Positions 55,701 through 64,000 of a stretch of 64,000 nt of DNA are shown in pieces. The stretch comes from Platerodrilus igneus (taxonomy: Eukaryota > Arthropoda > Insecta > Coleoptera > Lycidae). The position numbers and the translations under genes were made by a program. The number at the start of each line of letters is the position of its first letter. Position 1 is the stretch's first letter. Below the pieces are notes generated by a model, which saw only the letters and a program-made list of their open reading frames with translations, was not told the origin of the DNA and made no database searches. The DNA lies in NCBI GenBank assembly GCA_036346225.1, contig JARFIW010001469.1, forward strand, positions 11,440,001 through 11,504,000, read 5' to 3'.

Positions 55701-58520
55701 ATATGATAAAAAAATTTAAATGAGAGAAAATTTGAAGGTATCTGTGAGAAATCAAGTACCTGTTTTATAAATCATGTAATTATAATAAGAAAAAGCGATG
55801 TCTATAAAAAATAAAATTCAGATATGATAGATAGTCAACTTCGGTTGACAGTATTTTTGCGAGATTTGGAGAGAAGGTATAAAGTACTTTTATTAGACGG
55901 GTGTATTTGTAAATGGAAGGAAGTCCCCTTCTTTTTGTCTATGTGCTTAATGACGTTAATAGTATAGATTGGGGGATTCTAGCCCAATTTCGGAAGGTAT
56001 GAAGGAGAAACATTTTGTTTAACTTCATGAGATTGTGTGTAAATAGAAGTAAATACGAAGTAAAGAAAGACAATGAGAAAAGTCAGGTGATGAAAGCAGA
56101 GAGTTGAGGAATGTGCAATTGAAGTTGAGATTTTGTGAAAGAAACATATGATTGAAGAGAAAGGCCACTATAAGAAAAGCATTATGGGTGTGTATTATAA
56201 GTCTTATAGAAATAGTTGTATATAGTATATAGTTAGAAACAAAAGTAAAAATTTCTCATCAATGCAGAAATATTGCGCTCAACGTAAACTCAGCGGGATT
56301 GATTTTGGATTTTATACTTTAATTTTGGTGAAAATGATGTGATAATGAGGTCATGAGGGTCATTGAGCACCGAATTCTGTGAGAAAACCGGCCCAAAGCA
56401 GAGAAAAGTAAAATTTCCCATTATTTAAATTTTACCCTGTATAAGCGTATTCCCTCATAAATTTATCCTCAAACAAAAATAAAACGCTTGAGGACAAACA
56501 CCATTTAAGAAGAAGGCCAACTTCAAAATCCGTGTGTAAATACTATTTTCCTGGACAATGAAAGTTTTAATGCGTTGATACAGACTTAAAAACGTCCACT
56601 TTAAAAATACTTTATTATTTAATAAACGTAATACGCTAATTTACATTTATCCACTTTAAAAGTACTAAATAAATTTCAGTGTCAAAATATCGTTTAAAAA
56701 CAAGGTGCCATAATGCATTCATTCATAGTATCAATATAAAAATCCGTGTATAAACATTTATTCTCCTAAAAAATAAAAGTTTTAGTTTTCATAGCTATGC
56801 AGATTAAAAAAGGATCATAAAACTAATCCAAAATATAAGTTGAATCTTCTTTAAAGAATACCACAATAAACCTTTTAATAACAAGTTTTTATTGCATCCT
56901 AAAACGAGTCTCAATCAGCTTAAATATACTAAATAAATTTCAATTCGTACTTTTCTGAATGGTAAATTGCCTAAAGTACATCCTCGTTAAAAATACCGTT
57001 TTTAATAAAGAGTAGCATTATTTCAAAGAAACCCATTTCGGAATGATTCTATAATAAATTATATTAACAGAACAAACTACGATTTCGAGAGTCTTAGAAA
57101 AAGTCATAAATCATCTACGTCAATTAGCTAATTATTTTCTATCAATGAATATACGTCAATTCAAGGAACGCGCTACTATTGGAAGGGCTATAAAAATAGA
57201 TAAAGTGACGCGTTTTAATAGCTCTAATTATATTACAGAGGTCGTCAACAAAGAATGGAAGAATTATACTACCGCTATAATTTTTATACGGACAGCTTAT
57301 TAAACACGAAATCATGGTAGATTATTACATCATGCAGTGACTAGTTCTTGGAGAATATAATGGAATTTCAAAGAAGGATCATGTATTGAGATCATTTTAC
57401 TATATAGGGAGGAGATTTTACGAAGTGCGGTTATTCATACATTGATTTCTTCTAACGGCATGCAACATGTGAGTTTCGAGTAATTTTTAATTAATTCAAG
57501 ATTGTAATTCATTCTGTCGGTGTTCCACATGTGACAGAAGTTTAAATATAAGTTATGAGATGTAATTATTTTAAAAAGTACAATGAAAATTCTCCGCTTC
57601 AAAATACACTATCTTGGTGCGAGATTACAAATTACGTTAATCTGTAAAAGTGCTTTCGAAAAACGAATACTTCGATGGATAAAAATTAATTACGGGGATA
57701 TAGAAATTTGGAACCAGGAAATTTTCAATGCAATTCCAATAGAAACCATATTTTAAATAGTAATTATAGGAAAAAACAGGTGGTCATAATATCTGCGGAA
57801 ATTTGACGATACAAAGAGAGCAAGTATAAATTTGTTTTAAACCTGAAAAGACACTTTAATACGATTAAGTAGATTAAGCTAGAATAAGTTTTCATTATTT
57901 TTACGTATAAAAATTACTTCGAAATGGATAATTTGATTTTAGCAAGTTTGAGATTAGAGCTCGGAGCGTTTTTGACTCTTACAAAGATTTAGCAACTGCG
58001 TCGTTGACCAACTACATTGACCCGGGTAATAATAATAATAATAAAAAATACCTGAATTATCCAAAAAATTTAATGAATGTCTTGTGATTCATATAAGCAA
58101 TGTTTAGGAGGCTTCAAATGATTAACGAGAATTAAGTGAATATGGTATTAATACGTAAGTAGTAAGAATATATATATACATTTTTTTCTTCATTTAAGCG
58201 GTAAATTGCATTTATAAGCGTTATTTATATCTGCGTATGTAAGAGATTATTTAGATAATGTATGTAAAAAAAATATGTTTTTGAATGTATAGAAGATTGT
58301 TCATAGATGTTTTTTGAGTTTTCGTGTTTCATTTCATTTTCATATTTTATATTTCATATTCCCACCGAGCTAGCCAAAGAGGAAAAAGTGCATGAATAGG
58401 CAAGAATTCACATTGTCTATTGAACAAGCATCAATTACACCCTAATATTGGTCAGGGCGGTTGTACCCCGATTCACAGTATAAATTTGAGGCTCCCAACG
58501 TTTAGACAACCGACTCATAG

Positions 58521-58565
<45 letters not shown>

Positions 58566-58689
58566 TATATATTATATTATATATTGTCATAAGGGTCGTA
58601 CAATATATGTAAATAGCACTAAAGTTTAGAAAACTAAACGATTTCATCATAAAATGGAAGTAATTCGCAAATTATGCAGAAAGCTAATA
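54011..58689. other. AT-rich non-coding region between the two repeat units
   Basis: No reading frame above chance and no transposon protein. Noted: a short direct repeat CAGCAATTTATG...CCCAATCGTGGG at 55541-55612, (TA)n tracts at about 55665-55697 and 58522-58560, and AATAAACG-rich stretches near 56450-56760 that faintly resemble the upstream parts of the two units. Confidence 0.4.
58522..58560. repeat. (TA)n microsatellite
   Basis: TA repeat followed by TATATTATATTATAT variants. Confidence 0.95.
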
Positions 58690-60500
58690 TCAAGCACACT
58701 GTATATAAATCACAACAATCTTTAATTATTGAAAGGAAGCTCATTCTTCAAATTTCAAATCACATTTAATAAGTACATCACACGATTCATTTTAAAACAA
58801 AAAAAGGATAATATGAAAATAAATACGCATGAATAACATTTTAAACGCAACGAGTCTTATTGAAATAAATACGTATTAGTGTAAGGAAATAACCGTGCAT
58901 TCTCGCAATAAACACATCTTTCAAAACAAACATGTTTCATAAACGCAAGGAAAGTAAATAAACGCATTTTAAATTTACGTCAGTGTAAAAATTTCGCCTA
59001 CGCGATCTATAACATAGGGTCAACACAAAAACCAAAAATTATCTTGACAAAAATAAAAGCCATACGTTGCGTACGTGCGAGTCGAATTATAATTTCCTAC
59101 ATCAAGACAAGGCATGACGGGTGAAAGTACAATGGCTCTAGGAATACACTATACAAACTGGATGTATACGTGGCCCACACCAGCAATTCAACAAGCTATT
59201 ATCAAGTTAATACCACAGAAAGTCCAAGGTATGGACAATAACCTAGAGCACGCCTCAAACTTTGACCGAAGGAGACAAATGGACCAATGATGTCAAGTGG
59301 AGGCGTTGTTTTAAATAACACACGAATTTGATAAACAATCAGTCTTTCTTCAACCAAGGCACGCTCTATAGCAGTTCAAGTCAGAAAATCACGCGAAGTG
59401 GACATAGTAAAATTATATAATTATATTTTCTGGAAGTCGTGATACAAAAGTTAAAGATAATAGTAATAGTTCAAATATACAATAGCTGTTATCCGTTGAC
59501 TGAAAAACGTAAGTTAGAAATTTTTAATTAAACATAATTTTAATATTTATAATTTAGAGCTCTAAATCATCATATAAATTATCATTTAAATTAACATCTA
59601 AATAATCAAACATCTAAATTATCATATAAATAATCATCCAAACAGTACCTTCTAAAAAATCATCTAAATTTTTATCTGAATACGAATCTAAACATTGTTC
59701 TGGAACTTTAAAATCAAATCTAAATAAGGACCTAAATTTGGATCGGAGCAGTAAACGGAGTATTATTCTAAACATTGAATGGGTGTTTGGCCAAGCTGTA
59801 TTACAAATTCAACAAGTGTACTCAACCGAAAATAATTCAGGGGTACTGGTCAACCGCACGCAGCAGCAGTTCGAATGATTGAAAACACTCGGGAAATACA
59901 CAGGTCAGAAATAACAACAATTTTTAATAGCATAAATCATTAATTTCAGTTTGAACATTTACATTTTTCATATATTGAAATATTTATGTAAAGGGTCATC
60001 AAAATTTAAAAAAAAAATTACGTAGAGCGAAAGAGGAAGGTCATTGAACGTTCAAAGGTTTTTCCAGTAGTAATTAGTGTTATTTTTGCTGGTTTTAGTT
60101 TGATTAAAGGGAGTTACAATTTGAGTACAAACAAATTGATATTGTTACTTTGATTTAGGGGGTTTATTTTTGAATAGTGAATCACATTATCAAAGTTATA
60201 AAGCTGTAAAGTGTATATATCCTTGGGCATTATACAAATTTTGGTTAATTTCGTTTATATCATTCAAGTAGGAAAGTGCTACAGAAAAGGGAGGGGGGGG
60301 GGGTTAGAAACTTCTTTGTTATTGTAACGTCGTGCACTCTGTGTGGATTGAGCTGAGCTAGTCGAGGCATATAAAAAGAATTGTATTTAAAATTTAAAGT
60401 TCAGGTGATTTAGAGACAGAGCGGCGGCAGGCAGCAGGAAACTAAACGTTAACTACATCGGCGTACAGCAATATCATAGCAATATATATAGTCCAATATA
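58690..60500 (+). repeat. Diverged 1.8-kb direct repeat, unit 2 (promoter-bearing)
   Basis: Counterpart of 52200-54010. Shared landmarks in order: AATAAACACATCTTTC, TTTACGTCA, GGTCAACACAAAAACC, the CCAAT/TATA/initiator set, a donor AACGTAAGT at about 59507, TATTTATAATTTAGAGCTCTAA, CGCACGCAGCAGCAG at about 59848, GTTATTTTTGCTGG, TCGTGCACTCTGTGTGG at about 60329, and a terminal TA-rich tract. No long reading frame. Confidence 0.7.
59290..59345 (+). promoter_or_regulatory. Candidate promoter of repeat unit 2
   Basis: GACCAATGA at about 59281, TTTTAAATAAC at about 59309, and ATCAGTCTTTC (arthropod-type TCAGT initiator) at about 59338, about 29 bp below the TATA-like box. Confidence 0.55.
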
Positions 60501-60689
60501 GCCCAAGGTGGTAATAACAGCTAGTGAAACAATATATTCTTGAAAACCGACAGTAGATGTAAATACGAGACCTTCAAGAATAAACGAAATGGTAATAAAA
60601 TAAAACACCCACCTAGGCGACCAAATAGAACGTGAAAACAACACACTAGATAAACCGCGTAAATTCTCGAAACGTACATAAGAAGGGGA

Positions 60690-60735
60690 TCGCCTATATA
60701 AGCCACTGAAGTGTCAAAGAAAGGCAGTCTTGATA
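60690..60735 (+). promoter_or_regulatory. Third candidate promoter
   Basis: CCTATATAAG at 60693-60702 and GGCAGTCTTG with the A at 60726, a 31-bp spacing. The initiator resembles those of the two repeat units, but the surrounding sequence does not align clearly. Confidence 0.4.
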
Positions 60736-61146
60736 GAAGCTTTGACGTTAAGATGCTATTGATGAGATTAGATAATACAATGCGTAGAATGTTTATGCAA
60801 GGTAGACGATGGTAAAAACTATTGTAAAACAGAATTTACCTGAAGATTTTCGTATATTAAAAATTAATGGAAGATCGGTGTTACTCGAATTGCCGATATC
60901 AAAGTGTTCATTGACACTCGGACCTGAGTAAATTATTTAACGTACTTACAGTTGTCTCAAAATAGAAAATAGACATTTAAAAATAATTAAACCTACCACA
61001 AGATAAAGTTTTCTTAATTGAAATAACGTATATATTATTGGAATGTTTTGTTATACGTTATATGGATTAATTTGCACGAAAAGACTTACTTTATGAAACG
61101 ATTTAAACGATTTTGGAGCACGGATTGTAATTAACTTCTAGAGAGG

Positions 61147-61150
61147 GCAA

Positions 61151-61191
<41 letters not shown>

Positions 61192-61192
61192 T
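61147..61192. repeat. (TA)n microsatellite
   Basis: TA repeat with one TACATA interruption. Confidence 0.95.
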
Positions 61193-61650
61193 TGTGTGTG
61201 TAAATAGGCCAAGAAAGTATTTTTATAACGACCCTGTAGATAGAAAAATAATAATTTATTTATTACGCTTCAAATCAATAATTTGCATACTTTAGTATAA
61301 GACAAGCTAGACAGAAATTTTTAATGTTAAATGAGATATTTTTATGTAGTTTCGCTGTAGGGAAAAATCAATAATTTGTATACATTAATTTAATACAAGG
61401 TTGACTATTGCAGGCAAATATTAAAGATTCGCGGTAAATAAAAATCAATAACTGATGCAGCGGATATTTATTTAGCATTGTAAACTAAAAGGTACGTTAA
61501 CTTAATTCGTAGAAGAACAACATAACCAAACGGTCGAGGAGTTCAGGGAATAGAAGCTTCAAATAAATAAATATTTCTTTGAAAGCTACAAGACGATGCG
61601 ATAACATTTTACGGTATTGTACAACGGAAAAGCCAGGTTAACGAACAAAT

Positions 61651-62004
61651 ATGTTATTTTTGGATCAAAAATCAATAATTTTAAGGAACAGAGTATCGTT
61701 TGAAGGCAACCAAGTGAGACAGAATACATCAGTTGGTAGAAGGACAAAGGGTTTTCAAGCGCGTGACAGACGAGTATATTTTAAAAGACAAATGGGTGAA
61801 ATAAAGATGCAAGATGTTTGTCGACGATATCGATTTTCAAGGCGCACATTTAGCGAGGGAATGGTAACCGTAGTTAGCACGGCGAGAGTGGGGCTCGATG
61901 AAAGTAAGGAAAACACGAGTGAGACAGAAAATAGTGTTTATTTACGCATGACTGCATGGAAAATAGAGACGCAGGCACTATGGGTGTGTTTTGCAGGTGG
62001 TTAA
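61651..62004 (+). other. 117-codon open frame, doubtful
   Basis: ATG to stop with many Arg, Lys and Ser residues (for example RRYRFSRRTFSEG). It is longer than other chance frames in this AT-rich part, but resembles nothing I know and has no supporting splice or promoter context. Most likely non-coding. Confidence 0.15.
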
Positions 62005-62354
62005 AGGAAATGGAGATTCTAGGTACGCGTTGACAGTTGCAACTGATAGTTAGTTTTTTGTGGTAATGCCATGGCGGAAGGAGTGAATTCTGAGTTTTAA
62101 AAGTTCGTTGGGTATTTAAGTGGAGGAATTTGGAGAATTGTTTGTAACGAATGTGATAGTTCAGCGAAAGCTACAGAAATACGTGACTAGAGAAGGGGTT
62201 TGAAGATTATTAAAGCTCTTGCCAAAGGTGGAAGGGATCTCTTAATCTTCTGATACGCTTCGAGTACATTAAGTAGCATCAAGAAGACGTCCGACTTTAA
62301 AATTAAAAGCCGCGACATAGTGCAGTCCGATGTATATTTTTACAAGTGTTGTAA

Positions 62355-62609
62355 TACTTAATACACTCTTGTAATTCACTACCACATCACACTTACACTC
62401 GCACCATGCACACAATCAGCCCCACTCCACGTGCACAGTCGACGACAAAAGTAGGGGCACAAATCCCCCTCACCAAAACTTCAAGAACCCCAGTTGTCCC
62501 TGAATTATCGATTCTAAGTTATTAAATATATGTAAATACCTATAATGTACGGCTAGTAAGGGCTCTGGCCTAGGTATGGCTCACAATAAATTAATTTTAT
62601 CTATCTATC
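62355..62609 (+). mobile_element. Short retroposon with TATC-repeat tail
   Basis: 255 bp flanked by the 11-bp repeat AAGTGTTGTAA (62344-62354 and 62610-62620). It ends CTCACAATAAATTAATTTTATCTATCTATC, a non-LTR-type tail of short repeats. It is C-rich at its 5' half. Probably a 5'-truncated LINE or SINE end. No reading frame of note. Confidence 0.75.
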
Positions 62610-62620
62610 AAGTGTTGTAA

Positions 62621-63545
62621 ATGCACGAGTTGGTGCTAACAAATTAAACGGGCTGAAAATAAATTAGTATAAATAATTGTACGAGTACAACAGGATGCTA
62701 CTGAGGTAAGCGAACCAAGTATTTCTTGAACAAGAGTGCTCGTGGCACGTTAAATTGAGATGGAGACATAAATTTGGATTTGGATGGATGGTAGTGAAAA
62801 GCATCCACTAATAACTTGGGGAACTGGATGAACGAGTTGAGATGAAGTTGTTGTCCATGTAGGAGTGAGAACGTGGGAAAAATCCAAGCACGTGAGTTTG
62901 GAGGTCATCCGAGGAGGTGGTGCGTCCGAAGAACACACCAGGTAACGAATTTTATTTTATTGTTGAACTGTGGTGCTGGCATTGTGTTATACAGCTAGGT
63001 GTGTTTAGAATTATGTGGTGAAAATTTTATGAAGAACTGAACATTAATTTGATTACCGTATATAAAAGACAATTTTCCATTATTATTTGAGTAGGTAAAA
63101 ACAGGAGTAATAATTTTTGATGTAAAGAGTAAACGGGTCTTTAGAGTAATTTGACCATGCAATATTTTATGCATATCAAGGAAAAAGGTTTATACTGAGC
63201 TCACCATAGACCAAGTAAAGGTAAATTTAGGGTTTCACGATAGGCCCATCTACTTTGAAAAATAAAAAGGTTGAAGTGCAATAACTCACAAACAATTTAG
63301 ATTAAAAAAAGGGTGAAATGTTTTATTGTAAATATAACAATGTAAATATCGAAATTGTCTGAAAAATCATTTATGTCATATGAACAAATGAGTGCATGTT
63401 TGTCCAATGATTTAATTTAATTTTTGTATTTTGTTGTGTGTAAAGGTGTTAAAAGAATGTGTAGTTGGGGTAAGTATATCCTAGGAGGTAGTGCCCAGAG
63501 CTAGCCGTGGTACATCAACTTGAAGAAGCAATTTTTGTAAATATC
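62621..63545. other. Unassigned
   Basis: No feature seen. A 62-codon minus-strand frame at 62750-62938 has no recognisable content. Confidence 0.3.
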
Positions 63546-63558
63546 AAACTAGAACATA

Positions 63559-63923
63559 ATAATCTATAGGAACACTGTGGCACGATTTAAATAAAATTAA
63601 ATAAAAACCCTTAACCACAAAAAATATTTAAATTACTAGATACAAGTGACTTGTTTGTTGTTGAGAACACCAGCCTACGGGTGAGGAGAATATCCTCGAT
63701 AGTGTTTAAAGCAACAATATAGTAAATTATAGGTTGGGAAGGTTCACTTCAGCCTAAGTGGTGAGGAGAATATCCTCTGAAGTGTTCCAGAACAACGGCT
63801 AATTATTATTATTGTGTTTTTTTTTAAGAGGTTTCCTACTGATGATGACCACATAGTGGTCGAAATACCTATCTAGTAATTTAAATATTTTTTGTGGTTA
63901 AGGGTTTTTATTTAATTTTATTT
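63559..63923 (+). mobile_element. Foldback element with 56-bp perfect arms and 13-bp target repeats
   Basis: Arms at 63586-63641 and 63871-63926 are exact reverse complements over 56 bp. The repeats AAACTAGAACATA at 63546-63558 and 63924-63936 look like a 13-bp target duplication, which suggests copy-in by target-primed synthesis and not a cut-and-paste MITE. Inside are two small hairpins 80 bp apart and a hammerhead-like motif against the right arm. Possibly a fragment of a Penelope-like element; no protein part is present. The strand is that of the hammerhead-like motif. Confidence 0.7.
63833..63880 (+). ncRNA. Hammerhead-ribozyme-like motif (tentative)
   Basis: CTGATGA (63839-63845), a 6-bp hairpin GACCAC/GTGGTC (63847-63852 with 63856-63861), GAAA (63862-63865), then ATA-CC-TAT and C at 63873, with CTA before the core able to pair with TAG after it. 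This is the order of conserved parts in a type I hammerhead. Weak points: an extra T (63846) between core and helix II, a very short helix III, and a weak helix I. Confidence 0.35.
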
Positions 63924-64000
63924 AAACTAGAACATATCATAATCAAACACGGAATTTGTAACGAAGTTTTATTAAGCTGCAAATTGCTGGAGTTATATTT

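Noticed and set aside
54011..58689. Interior of an LTR retrovirus bounded by the 1.8-kb repeats
   Set aside because: No gag, pol or env similarity, no primer site or polypurine tract at the borders, and the repeats are too diverged; kept only as an alternative.

Overview
This is a gene-poor, transposon-rich stretch of an insect nuclear genome, most likely a beetle. The signs are eukaryotic throughout: spliced exons with GT/AG borders, nested LINEs, a Ty3/Gypsy-type LTR element, tRNA-derived SINEs, satellites and (TA)n tracts. The only host protein-coding gene I can assemble is a microsomal cytochrome P450 of the insect CYP9 type (CYP3 clan). The beetle assignment rests on that gene type and on the abundance of RTE-type LINEs of the kind usually mis-annotated as 'craniofacial development protein 2-like'; it is an inference.

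Layout. 1-3949: an RTE-like LINE on the minus strand, then a LINE-derived composite repeat carrying a tRNA-SINE. 3942-7484: a degenerate CR1/Jockey-group LINE. 7486-13480: copy A of a segmental duplication, holding exons 2-5 of a dead P450. 13164-21845: an RTE-like LINE split by a 5.5-kb defective Gypsy-type element (15590-21113). 22323-28300: copy B of the duplication, holding exons 2-5 of an intact P450. Its exon 1 and TATA promoter lie 8.9 kb further on, at 33149-33424. 28300-29330 is a ~147-bp satellite and 29331-30180 more LINE tails. 30180-36330 has little I can recognise apart from P450 exon 1.

36330-39735 is another RTE-like LINE, internally rearranged around (TA)n tracts. It is followed by a complete tRNA-SINE with a 14-bp target duplication (39750-40046), an unassigned 1-kb segment, and an R1-clade LINE (41463-45715) inserted in a LINE-derived composite. 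46985-51958 holds minus-strand RTE-like LINEs, one interrupted by a second RTE subfamily that carries a 93-bp satellite and a second LINE tail inside one pair of target duplications. 51958-64000 has no convincing protein gene. It contains a diverged direct duplication about 6.48 kb apart whose two copies share a CCAAT/TATA/initiator promoter and a splice donor, a small retroposon, and a foldback element with a possible hammerhead-type motif.

How it fits together. The two P450 copies and their flanking LINEs lie in direct orientation with a 14.8-kb period, so unequal exchange between LINE copies is the simplest origin. Copy B kept the promoter and exon 1 and reads as a complete 513-residue enzyme. 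Copy A lacks exon 1, has a 16-bp deletion plus two 1-bp deletions, and has since gained its own insertions.
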